Origin: Cavia porcellus
Taxonomy: Eukaryota; Chordata; Mammalia; Rodentia; Caviidae
DNA: 64,000 nucleotides
Direction of reading: 5' to 3'
NCBI RefSeq assembly: GCF_034190915.1
Contig: NW_026947699.1
Coordinates: 62,001 to 126,000, forward strand
Shown here: in pieces, positions 13,521-26,430 of the stretch
Numbering within the stretch: position 1 is the stretch's first letter
How the letters are laid out: each line of letters opens with the position of its first letter
Notes under the pieces: model-generated
The model's input: only the letters and a program-made list of their open reading frames with translations
What the model was told of the DNA's origin: nothing
The model's database searches: none
Translations under genes and position numbers: made by a program

Positions 13521-14215
13521 GGTAATGTAACACACACCCATACAATGCGCACCACCCCGTGATGTTTTTCTCACTCCTACTAGTGAATGTAATGTAACAC
13601 ACACGCATGCAATGCGCACCACCCCATGATGTTTTTCTCACTCCTACTAGTGAATGTAATGTAACACACACCCATACAATGCGCATCACCCCGTGATGTT
13701 TTTCTCACTCCTACTAGTGAATGTAATGTAACACACACCAATACAATGCGCACCACCCCGTGATGTTTTTCTCACTCCTACTAGTGAATGTAATGTAACA
13801 CACACCAATACAATGCGCACCACCCCGTGATGTTTTTCTCACTCCTACTAGTGAATGTAATGTAACACACACCCATACAATGCGCACCGCCCCGTGATGT
13901 TTTTCTCACTCCTACTAGTGAATGTAATGTAACACACACCCATACAATGCGCACCACCCCGTGATGTTTTTCTCACTCCTACTAGTGAATGTAATGTAAC
14001 ACACACCCGTACAATGCGCACCACCCCGTGATGTTTTTTTCACTCCTACTAGTGAATGTAATGTAACACACACCCATACAATGCGCACCACCCCGTGATG
14101 TTTTTCTCACTCCTACTAGTGAATGTAATGTAACACACACCCATACAATGCGCACCACCCCGTGATGTTTTTCTCACTCCTACTAGTGAATCTAATGTAA
14201 CACACACCCATACAA
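13521..14215 (+). repeat. Zone B leader
   Basis: About ten monomers precede the first complete B unit. They include CACGCATGC (about 13606), CCATGATG, GCATCACC, two CACCAATAC monomers (about 13737 and 13804) and CCCGTAC followed by seven T (about 14007). The same series, with one CACCAATAC, leads into the later B copies at 21.3-21.8 and 23.8-24.3 kb. Confidence 0.7.
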
Positions 14216-17200
14216 TGCCCACCACCCCGTGATGTGTTTCTCACTCCTACTAGTGAATCTAATGTAACACACACCCATACAATGCGCACCACCCCGTGAT
14301 GTTTTTCTCACTCCTACTAGTGAATCTAATGTAACACACACCCATACTATGCGCACCACCCCGTGAATTTTTTCTCACTCCTACTAGTGAATCTAATGTA
14401 ACACACACCATACAATGCGCACCACCCCGTGATGTTTTCTCACTCCTCCTAGTGAATCTAATGTAACACACACCCATACAATGCGCACCACCCCGTGATG
14501 TTTTTCTCAATCCTACTAGTGAATCTAATGTAACACACACCCATACAATGCGCACCACCCCGTGATGTTTTTCTCAATCCTACTAGTGAATCTAATGTAA
14601 CACACACCCATACAATGCGCACCACCCCGTGATGTTTTTCTCACTCCTACTAGTGAATCTAATGTAACACACACCCATACAATGCGCACCACCCCGTGAT
14701 GTTTTTCTCTCTCCTACTAGTGAATCTAATGTAACACACACCCATACAATGCGCACCACCCCGTGATGTTTTTCTCACTCCTACTAGTGAATCTAATGAA
14801 ACACACACCCATACAATGCGCACCACCCCGTGATGTTTTTCTCACTCCTACTAGTGAATCTAATGTAACACACACCCATACAATGCGCACCACCCCGTGA
14901 TGTTTTTCTCACTCCTACTAGTGAATCTAATGTAACACACAACCATACAATGCGCACCACCCCGTGATGTTTTTCTCACTCCTACTAGTGAATGTAATAT
15001 AACACACACCCATACAATGCGCACCACCCCGTGATGTTTTTCTCACTCCTACTAGTGAATGTAATGTAACACACACCCATACAATGCGCACCACCCCGTG
15101 ATGTTTTTCTCACTCCTACTAGTGAATGTAATGTAACACACACCCATACAATGCGCACCACCCCGTGATGTTTTTCTCACTCCTACTAGTGAATGTAATG
15201 TAACACACACCCATACAATGCGCACCACCCCGTGATGTTTTTCTCACTCCTACTAGTGAATGTAATGTAACACACACCCATACAATGCGCACCACCCGTG
15301 ATGTTTTTCTCACTCCTACTAGTGAATGTAATGTAACACACACCCATACAATGCGCACCACCCCGTGATGTTTTTCTCACTCCTACTAGTGAATCTAATG
15401 AAACACACACCCATACAATGCGCACCACCCCGTGATGTTTTTCTCACTCCTACTAGTGAATCTAATGTAACACACACCCATACAATGCGCACCACCCCGT
15501 GATGTTTTTCTCACTCCTACTAGTGAATCTAATGTAACACACAACCATACAATGCGCACCACCCCGTGATGTTTTTCTCACTCCTACTAGTGAATGTAAT
15601 ATAACACACACCCATACAATGCGCACCACCCCGTGATGTTTTTCTCACTCCTACTAGTGAATGTAATGTAACACACACCCATACAATGCGCACCACCCCG
15701 TGATGTTTTTCTCACTCCTACTAGTGAATGTAATGTAACACACACCCATACAATGCGCACCACCCCGTGATGTTTTTCTCACTCCTACTAGTGAATGTAA
15801 TGTAACACACACCCATACAATGCGCACCACCCCGTGATGTTTTTCTCACTCCTACTAGTGAATCTAATGTAACACACACCCATACAATGCGCACCACCCG
15901 TGATGTTTTTCTCACTCCTACTAGTGAATGTAATGTAACACACACCCATACAATGCGCACCACCCCGTGATGTTTTTCTCACTCCTACTAGTGAATCTAA
16001 TGTAACACACACCCATAAAATGCGCACCACCCCGTGATGTTATTCTCACTCCTACTAGTGAATGTAATGTAACACACACCCATACAATGCGCACCACCCC
16101 GTGAAGTTTTTCTCACTCCTACTAGTGAATCTAATGTAACACACACCCATACAATGCGCACCACCCCATGATGTTTTTCTCACTCCTACTAGTGAATGTA
16201 ATGTAACACACACCCATACAATGCGCACCACCCCGAGATGTTTTTCTCACTGCTACTAGTGAATGTAATGTAACACACACCCATACAATGCGCACCACCC
16301 CGTGTTGTTTTTCTCACTCCTACTAGTGAATCTAATGTAACACACACCCATACAATGCGAACCACCCCGTGATGTTTTTCTCACTCCTACTAGTGAATGT
16401 AATGTAACACACACCCATAAAATGCGCACCACCCCGTGATGTTTTTCTCACTCCTACTAGTGAATCTAATGTAACACACACCCATACAATGCGCACCACC
16501 CCGTGATGTTTTTCTCACTCCTACTAGTGAATCTAATGTAACACACACCCATACAATGCGCACCACCCCGTGATGTTTTTCTCACTCCTACTAGTGAATC
16601 TAATGTAACACACACCCATACAATGCGCACCACCCCGTGATGTTATTCTCACTCCGACTAGTGAATCTAATGTAACACACACCCATACAATGCGCACCAC
16701 CCCGTGATGTTTTTCTCACTCCTACTAGTGAATGTAATGTAACACACACCCATACAATGCGCACCACCCCGTGATGTTTTTCTCACTCCTACTAGTAAAT
16801 GTAATGTAACACACACCCATACAATGCGCACCACCCCGTGATGTTTTTCTCACTCCTACTAGTGAATGTAATGTAACACACACCCATACAATGCGCACCA
16901 CCCCATGATGTTTTTCTCACTCCTACTAGTGAATGTAATGTAACACACACCCATACAATGCGCACCACCCCGTGATGTTTTTCTCACTCCTACTAGTGAA
17001 TGTAATGTAACACACACCCATACAATGCGCACCACCCCGTGATGTTTTTCTCACTCCTACTAGTGAATGTAATGTAACACACACCCATACAATGCGCACC
17101 ACCCCGTGATGTTTTTCTCACTCCTACTAGTGAATGTAATGTAACACACACCCATACAATGCGCACCACCCCGTGATGTTTTTCTCACTCCTACTAGTGA

Positions 17201-17427
17201 ATGTAATGTAACACACACCCGTACAATGCGCACCACCCCGTGATGTTTTTTTCACTCCTACTAGTGAATGTAATGTAACACACACCCATACAATGCGCAC
17301 CACCCCGTGATGTTTTTCTCACTCCTACTAGTGAATGTAATGTAACACACACCCATATAATGCGCACCACCCCGTGATGTTTTTCTCACTCCTACTAGTG
17401 AATCTAATGTAACACACACCCATACAA
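14216..17427 (+). repeat. HOR-B copy 1 (48 monomers, 3,212 bp)
   Basis: It is bounded by the TGCCC/GATGTGTTTC monomer at 14216 and 17428. 48 x 67 minus 4 fits its four short monomers: CACACCATAC (about 14408), four-T (14435) and two ACCACCCGTG (15291, 15893). Later markers are AAAATG, GTTATTC, GTGAAG, GTGTTG, GCGAACC, TCCGAC and TAAATG. Confidence 0.87.
14795..15998 (+). repeat. 602-bp (9-monomer) doublet in HOR-B copy 1
   Basis: The AATGAAAC monomer recurs at 14795 and 15397, 602 bp apart (9 x 67 minus 1). Each half then has CACAACCAT, AATATAAC and a short ACCACCCGTG monomer. The doublet ends where the third expected AATGAAAC is replaced by AAAATG (about 16017). Confidence 0.85.
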
Positions 17428-20400
17428 TGCCCACCACCCCGTGATGTGTTTCTCACTCCTACTAGTGAATCTAATGTAACACACACCCATACAATGCGCA
17501 CCACCCCGTGATGTTTTTCTCACTCCTACTAGTGAATCTAATGTAACACACACCCATACAATGCGCACCACCCCGTGAAGTTTTTCTCACTCCTACTAGT
17601 GAATCTAATGTAACACACACCATACAATGCGCACCACCCCGTGATGTTTTCTCACTCCTCCTAGTGAATCTAATGTAACACACACCCATACAATGCGCAC
17701 CACCCCGTGATGTTTTTCTCAATCCTACTAGTGAATCTAATATAACACACACCCATACAATGCGCACCACCCCGTGATGTTTTTCTCAATCCTACTAGTG
17801 AATCTAATGTAACACACACCCATACAATGCGCACCACCCCGTGATGTTTTTCTCACTCCTACTAGTGAATCTAATGTAACACACACCCATACAATGCGCA
17901 CCACCCCGTGATGTTTTTCTCTCTCCTACTAGTGAATCTAATGTAACACACACCCATACAATGCGCACCACCCCGTGATGTTTTTCTCACTCCTACTAGT
18001 GAATCTAATGAAACACACACCCATACAATGCGCACCACCCCGTGATGTTTTTCTCACTCCTACTAGTGAATCTAATGTAACACACACCCATACAATGCGC
18101 ACCACCCCGTGATGTTTTTCTCACTCCTACTAGTGAATCTAATGTAACACACAACCATACAATGCGCACCACCCCGTGATGTTTTTCTCACTCCTACTAG
18201 TGAATGTAATATAACACACACCCATACAATGCGCACCACCCCGTGATGTTTTTCTCACTCCTACTAGTGAATGTAATGTAACACACACCCATACAATGCG
18301 CACCACCCCGTGATGTTTTTCTCACTCCTACTAGTGAATGTAATGTAACACACACCCATACAATGCGCACCACCCCGTGATGTTTTTCTCACTCCTACTA
18401 GTGAATGTAATGTAACACACACCCATACAATGCGCACCACCCCGTGATGTTTTTCTCACTCCTACTAGTGAATCTAATGTAACACACACCCATACAATGC
18501 GCACCACCCGTGATGTTTTTCTCACTCCTACTAGTGAATGTAATGTAACACACACCCATACAATGCGCACCACCCCGTGATGTTTTTCTCACTCCTACTA
18601 GTGAATCTAATGAAACACACACCCATACAATGCGCACCACCCCGTGATGTTTTTCTCACTCCTACTAGTGAATCTAATGTAACACACACCCATACAATGC
18701 GCACCACCCCGTGATGTTTTTCTCACTCCTACTAGTGAATCTAATGTAACACACAACCATACAATGCGCACCACCCCGTGATGTTTTTCTCACTCCTACT
18801 AGTGAATGTAATATAACACACACCCATACAATGCGCACCACCCCGTGATGTTTTTCTCACTCCTACTAGTGAATGTAATGTAACACACACCCATACAATG
18901 CGCACCACCCCGTGATGTTTTTCTCACTCCTACTAGTGAATGTAATGTAACACACACCCATACAATGCGCACCACCCCGTGATGTTTTTCTCACTCCTAC
19001 TAGTGAATGTAATGTAACACACACCCATACAATGCGCACCACCCCGTGATGTTTTTCTCACTCCTACTAGTGAATCTAATGTAACACACACCCATACAAT
19101 GCGCACCACCCGTGATGTTTTTCTCACTCCTACTAGTGAATGTAATGTAACACACACCCATACAATGCGCACCACCCCTCGATGTTTTTCTCACTCCTAC
19201 TAGTGAATCTAATGTAACACACACCCATAAAATGCGCACCACCCCGTGATGTTATTCTCACTCCTACTAGTGAATGTAATGTAACACACACCCATACAAT
19301 GCGCACCACCCCGTGAAGTTTTTCTCACTCCTACTAGTGAATCTAATGTAACACACACCCATACAATGCGCACCACCCCATGATGTTTTTCTCACTCCTA
19401 CTAGTGAATGTAATGTAACACACACCCATACAATGCGCACCACCCCGTGATGTTTTTCTCACTGCTACTAGTGAATGTAATGTAACACACACCCATACAA
19501 TGCGCACCACCCCGTGTTGTTTTTCTCACTCCTACTAGTGAATCTAATGTAACACACACCCATACAATGCGAACCACCCCGTGATGTTTTTCTCACTCCT
19601 ACTAGTGAATGTAATGTAACACACACCCATACAATGCGCACCACCCCGTGATGTTTTTCTCACTCCTACTAGTGAATCTAATGTAACACACACCCATACA
19701 ATGCGCACCACCCCGTGATGTTTTTCTCACTCCTACTAGTGAATCTAATGTAACACACACCCATACAATGCGCACCACCCCGTGATGTTTTTCTCACTCC
19801 TACTAGTGAATCTAATGTAACACACACCCATACAATGCGCACCACCCCGTGATGTTATTCTCACTCCGACTAGTGAATCTAATGTAACACACACCCATAC
19901 AATGCGCACCACCCCGTGATGTTTTTCTCACTCCTACTAGTGAATGTAATGTAACACACACCCATACAATGCGCACCACCCCGTGATGTTTTTCTCACTC
20001 CTACTAGTAAATGTAATGTAACACACACCCATACAATGCGCACCACCCCGTGATGTTTTTCTCACTCCTACTCGTGAATGTAATGTAACACACACCCATA
20101 CAATGCGCACCACCCCATGATGTTTTTCTCACTCCTACTAGTGAATGTAATGTAACACACACCCATACAATGCGCACCACCCCGTGATGTTTTTCTCACT
20201 CCTACTAGTGAATGTAATGTAACACACACCCATACAATGCGCACCACCCCGTGATGTTTTTCTCACTCCTACTAGTGAATGTAATGTAACACACACCCAT
20301 ACAATGCGCACCACCCCGTGATGTTTTTCTCACTCCTACTAGTGAATGTAATGTAACACATACGCATACAATGCGCACCACCCCGTGATGTTTTTCTCAC

Positions 20401-21845
20401 TCCTACTAGTGAATGTAATGTAACACACACGCATACAATGCACACCACCCCGTGATGTTTTTCTCACTCCTACTAGTGAATGTAATGTAACACACACCCA
20501 TACAATGCGCACCACCCTGTGATGTTTTTCTCACTCCTACTAGTGAATGTAATGTAACACACACCCATACAATGCGCACCACCCCGTGATTTTTTTCTCA
20601 CTCCTACTAGTGAATGTAATGTAACACACACCCATACAATGCGCACCACCCCGTGATGTTTTTCTCACTCCTACTAGTGAATCTAATGTAACACACACCC
20701 ATACAATGCGCACCACCCCGTGATGTTTTTCTCACTCCTACTAGTGAATGTAATGTAACACACACCCATACAATGCGCACCACCCCGTGATGTTTGTCTC
20801 ACTCCTACTAGTGAATGTAATGTAACACACACCCATACAATGCGCACCACCCCGTGATGTTTTTCTCACTCCTACTAGTGAATGTAATGTAACACACAAC
20901 CATACAATGCGCACCACCCCGTGATGTTTTTCTCACTCCTACTAGTGAATCTAATGTAAGAGACACCCATACAATGCGCACCACCCCGTGATGTTTTTCT
21001 CACTCCTACTAGTGAATGTAATGTAACACACACCCATACAATGCGCACCAACCCGAGATGTTTTTCTCACGCCTACTAGTGAATGTAATGTAACACACAC
21101 CCATACAATGCGCACCACCCCGTGATGTTTTTCTCACTACTACTAGTAAAGGTAATGTAACACACACCCATACAATGCGCACCACCCCGTGATGTTTTTC
21201 TCACTACTACTAGTAAAGGTAATGTAACACACACCCATACAATGCGCACCACCCCTTGATGTTTTTCTCACTCCTACTAGTGAATGTAATGTAACACACA
21301 CGCATACAATGCGCACCACCCCATGATGTTTTTCTCACTCCTACTAGTGAATGTAATGTAACACACACCCATACAATGCGCATCACCCCGTGATGTTTTT
21401 CTCACTCCTACTAGTGAATGTAATGTAACACACACCAATACAATGCGCACCACCCCGTGATGTTTTTCTCACTCCTACTAGTGAATGTAATGTAACACAC
21501 ACCCATACAATGCGCAACACCCCGTGATGTTTTTCTCACTCCTACTAGTGAATGTAATGTAACACACACCCATACAATGCGCACCACCCCGTGATGTTTT
21601 TCTCACTCCTACTAGTGAATGTAATGTAACACACACCCGTACAATGCGCACCACCCCGTGATGTTTTTTTCACTCCTACTAGTGAATGTAATGTAACACA
21701 CACCCATACAATGCGCACCACCCCGTGATGTTTTTCTCACTCCTACTAGTGAATGTAATGTAACACACACCCATACAATGCGCACCACCCCGTGATGTTT
21801 TTCTCACTCCTACTAGTGAATCTAATGTAACACACACCCATACAA
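17428..21845 (+). repeat. HOR-B copy 2 (66 monomers, 4,418 bp)
   Basis: It runs between TGCCC markers at 17428 and 21846; 66 x 67 minus 4, again with four short monomers. The first 2.7 kb repeats copy 1 at a constant 3,212-bp offset. The extra monomers come from a segment with CACATACGCAT (about 20358), CCCTGTG, seven-T, GTTTGTCTC (about 20794), CACAACC, AGAGAC (20959), GAGATG/CACGCC and two AAAGG monomers. Confidence 0.87.
18007..19210 (+). repeat. 602-bp doublet in HOR-B copy 2
   Basis: AATGAAAC monomers at 18007 and 18609 repeat the copy 1 doublet exactly 3,212 bp downstream, with the same internal one-base deletions. The doublet therefore existed before the 48-monomer duplication. Confidence 0.85.
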
Positions 21846-24322
21846 TGCCCACCACCCCGTGATGTGTTTCTCACTCCTACTAGTGAATCTAATGTAACAC
21901 ACACCCATACAATGCGCACCACCCCGTGATGTTTTTCTCACTCCTACTAGTGAATCTAATGTAACACACACCCATACAATGCGCACCACCCCGTGAAGTT
22001 TTTCTCACTCCTACTAGTGAATCTAATGTAACACACACCATACAATGCGCACCACCCCGTGATGTTTTCTCACTCCTCCTAGTGAATCTAATGTAACACA
22101 CACCCATACAATGCGCACCACCCCGTGATGTTTTTCTCACTCCTACTAGTGAATCTAATGTAACACACACCCATACAATGCGCACCACCCCGTGATGTTT
22201 TTCTCACTCCTACTAGTGAATCTAATGTAACACACACCCATACAATGCGCACCACCCCGTGATGTTTTTCTCACTCCTACTAGTGAATCTAATGTAACAC
22301 ACACCCATACAATGCGCACCACCCCGTGATGTTATTCTCACTCCGACTAGTGAATCTAATGTAACACACACCCATACAATGCGCACCACCCCGTGATGTT
22401 TTTCTCACTCCTACTAGTGAATGTAATGTAACACACACCCATACAATGCGCACCACCCCGTGATGTTTTTCTCACTCCTACTAGTAAATGTAATGTAACA
22501 CACACCCATACAATGCGCACCACCCCGTGATGTTTTTCTCACTCCTACTAGTGAATGTAATGTAACACACACCCATACAATGCGCACCACCCCATGATGT
22601 TTTTCTCACTCCTACTAGTGAATGTAATGTAACACACACCCATACAATGCGCACCACCCCGTGATGTTTTTCTCACTCCTACTAGTGAATGTAATGTAAC
22701 ACACACCCATACAATGCGCACCACCACGTGATGTTTTTCTCACTCCTACTAGTGAATGTAATGTAACACACACCCATACAATGCGCACCACCCCGTGATG
22801 TTTTTCTCACTCCTACTAGTGAATGTAATGTAACACATACGCATACAATGCGCACCACCCCGTGATGTTTTTCTCACTCCTACTAGTGAATGTAATGTAA
22901 CACACACGCATACAATGCACACCACCCCGTGATGTTTTTCTCACTCCTACTAGTGAATGTAATGTAACACACACCCATACAATGCGCACCACCCTGTGAT
23001 GTTTTTCTCACTCCTACTAGTGAATGTAATGTAACACACACCCATACAATGCGCACCACCCCGTGATTTTTTTCTCACTCCTACTAGTGAATGTAATGTA
23101 ACACACACCCATACAATGCGCACCACCCCGTGATGTTTTTCTCACTCCTACTAGTGAATCTAATGTAACACACACCCATACAATGCGCACCACCCCGTGA
23201 TGTTTTTCTCACTCCTACTAGTGAATGTAATGTAACACACACCCATACAATGCGCACCACCCCGTGATGTTTGTCTCACTCCTACTAGTGAATGTAATGT
23301 AACACACACCCATACAATGCGCACCACCCCGTGATGTTTTTCTCACTCCTACTAGTGAATGTAATGTAACACACAACCATACAATGCGCACCACCCCGTG
23401 ATGTTTTTCTCACTCCTACTAGTGAATCTAATGTAAGAGACACCCATACAATGCGCACCACCCCGTGATGTTTTTCTCACTCCTACTAGTGAATGTAATG
23501 TAACACACACCCATACAATGCGCACCAACCCGAGATGTTTTTCTCACGCCTACTAGTGAATGTAATGTAACACACACCCATACAATGCGCACCACCCCGT
23601 GATGTTTTTCTCACTACTACTAGTAAAGGTAATGTAACACACACCCATACAATGCGCACCACCCCGTGATGTTTTTCTCACTACTACTAGTAAAGGTAAT
23701 GTAACACACACCCATACAATGCGCACCACCCCTTGATGTTTTTCTCACTCCTACTAGTGAATGTAATGTAACACACACGCATACAATGCGCACCACCCCA
23801 TGATGTTTTTCTCACTCCTACTAGTGAATGTAATGTAACACACACCCATACAATGCGCATCACCCCGTGATGTTTTTCTCACTCCTACTAGTGAATGTAA
23901 TGTAACACACACCAATACAATGCGCACCACCCCGTGATGTTTTTCTCACTCCTACTAGTGAATGTAATGTAACACACACCCATACAATGCGCAACACCCC
24001 GTGATGTTTTTCTCACTCCTACTGGTGAATGTAATGTAACACACACCCATACAATGCGCACCACCCCGTGATGTTTTTCTCACTCCTACTAGTGAATGTA
24101 ATGTAACACACACCCGTACAATGCGCACCACCCCGTGATGTTTTTTTCACTCCTACTAGTGAATGTAATGTAACACACACCCATACAATGCGCACCACCC
24201 CGTGATGTTTTTCTCACTCCTACTAGTGAATGTAATGTAACACACACCCATACAATGCGCACCACCCCGTGATGTTTTTCTCACTCCTACTAGTGAATCT
24301 AATGTAACACACACCCATACAA
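21846..24322 (+). repeat. HOR-B copy 3 (37 monomers, 2,477 bp)
   Basis: It is bounded by TGCCC at 21846 and 24323; the AGAGAC marker moves by the same 2,477 (20959 to 23436). The AATGAAAC doublet and the GTGTTG/GCGAACC region are missing: after the four-T monomer (22065) there are four generic monomers and then directly GTTATTC with TCCGAC (about 22331). Confidence 0.87.
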
Positions 24323-26430
24323 TGCCCACCACCCCGTGATGTGTTTCTCACTCCTACTAGTGAATCTAATGTAACACACACCCATACAATGCGCACCACC
24401 CCGTGATGTTTTTCTCACTCCTACTAGTGAATCTAATGTAACACACACCCATACAATGCGCACCACCCCGTGAAGTTTTTCTCACTCCTACTAGTGAATC
24501 TAATGTAACACACACCATACAATGCGCACCACCCCGTGATGTTTTCTCACTCCTCCTAGTGAATCTAATGTAACACACACCCATACAATGCGCACCACCC
24601 CGTGATGTTTTTCTCAATCCTACTAGTGAATCTAATGTAACACACACCCATACAATGCGCACCACCCCGTGATGTTTTTCTCAATCCTACTAGTGAATCT
24701 AATGTAACACACACCCATACAATGCGCACCACCCCGTGATGTTTTTCTCACTCCTACTAGTGAATCTAATGTAACACACACCCATACAATGCGCACCACC
24801 CCGTGATGTTTTTCTCTCTCCTACTAGTGAATCTAATGTAACACACACCCATACAATGCGCACCACCCCGTGATGTTTTTCTCACTCCTACTAGTGAATC
24901 TAATGAAACACACACCCATACAATGCGCACCACCCCGTGATGTTTTTCTCACTCCTACTAGTGAATCTAATGTAACACACACCCATACAATGCGCACCAC
25001 CCCGTGATGTTTTTCTCACTCCTACTAGTGAATCTAATGTAACACACAACCATACAATGCGCACCACCCCGTGATGTTTTTCTCACTCCTACTAGTGAAT
25101 GTAATATAACACACACCCATACAATGCGCACCACCCCGTGATGTTTTTCTCACGCCTACTAGTGAATGTAATGTAACACACACCCATACAATGCGCACCA
25201 CCCCATGATGTTTTTCTCACTCCTACTAGTGAATGTAATGTAACACACACCCATACAATGCGCACCACCCCGTGATGTTTTTCTCACTCCTACTAGTGAA
25301 TGTAATGTAACACACACCCATACAATGCGCACCACCCCGTGATGTTTTTCTCACTCCTACTAGTGAATCTAATGTAACACACACCCATACAATGCGCACC
25401 ACCCCGTGATGTTTTTCTCACTCCTACTAGTGAATGTAATGTAACACACACCCATACAATGCGCACCACCCCGTGAAGTTTTTCTCACTCCTACTAGTGA
25501 ATCTAATGTAACACACACCCATACAATGCGCACCACCCCATGATGTTTTTCTCACTCCTACTAGTGAATGTAATGTAACACACACCCATACAATGCGCAC
25601 CACCCCGTGATGTTTTTCTCACTGCTACTAGTGAATGTAATGTAACACACACCCATACAATGCGCACCACCCCGTGTTGTTTTTCTCACTCCTACTAGTG
25701 AATCTAATGTAACACACACCCATACAATGCGAACCACCCCGTGATGTTTTTCTCACTCCTACTAGTGAATGTAATGTAACACACACCCATACAATGCGCA
25801 CCACCCCGTGATGTTTTTCTCACTCCTACTAGTGAATCTAATGTAACACACACCCATACAATGCGCACCACCCCGTGATGTTTTTCTCACTCCTACTAGT
25901 GAATCTAATGTAACACACACCCATACAATGCGCACCACCCCGTGATATTTTTCTCACTCCTACTAGTGAATCTAATGTAACACACACCCATACAATGCGC
26001 ACCACCCCGTGATGTTATTCTCACTCCTACTAGTGAATCTAATGTAACACACACCCATACAATGCGCACCACCCCGTGATGTTTTTCTCACTCCTACTAG
26101 TGAATGTAATGTAACACACACCCATACAATGCGCACCACCCCGTGATGTTTTTCTCACTCCTACTAGTAAATGTAATGTAACACACACCCATACAATGCG
26201 CACCACCCCGTGATGTTTTTCTCACTCCTACTAGTGAATGTAATGTAACACACACCCATACAATGCGCACCACCCCATGATGTTTTTCTCACTCCTACTA
26301 GTGAATGTAATGTAACACACACCCATACAATGCGCACCACCCCGTGATGTTTTTCTCACTCCTACTAGTGAATGTAATGTAACACACACCCATACAATGC
26401 GCACCACCCCGTGATGTTTTTCTCACTCCT
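24323..26430 (+). repeat. HOR-B copy 4, partial
   Basis: It repeats GTGAAG, CACACCATAC, four-T (24542), two TCAATCC, TCTCTCC and one AATGAAAC (24902), CACAACC and AATATAAC. It then rejoins the GTGAAG, CCATG, GTGTTG (about 25675), GCGAACC, TAAATG series. The 602-bp doublet is present only as a partial single copy with a CACGCC change (about 25151). The downstream limit is approximate. Confidence 0.75.
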
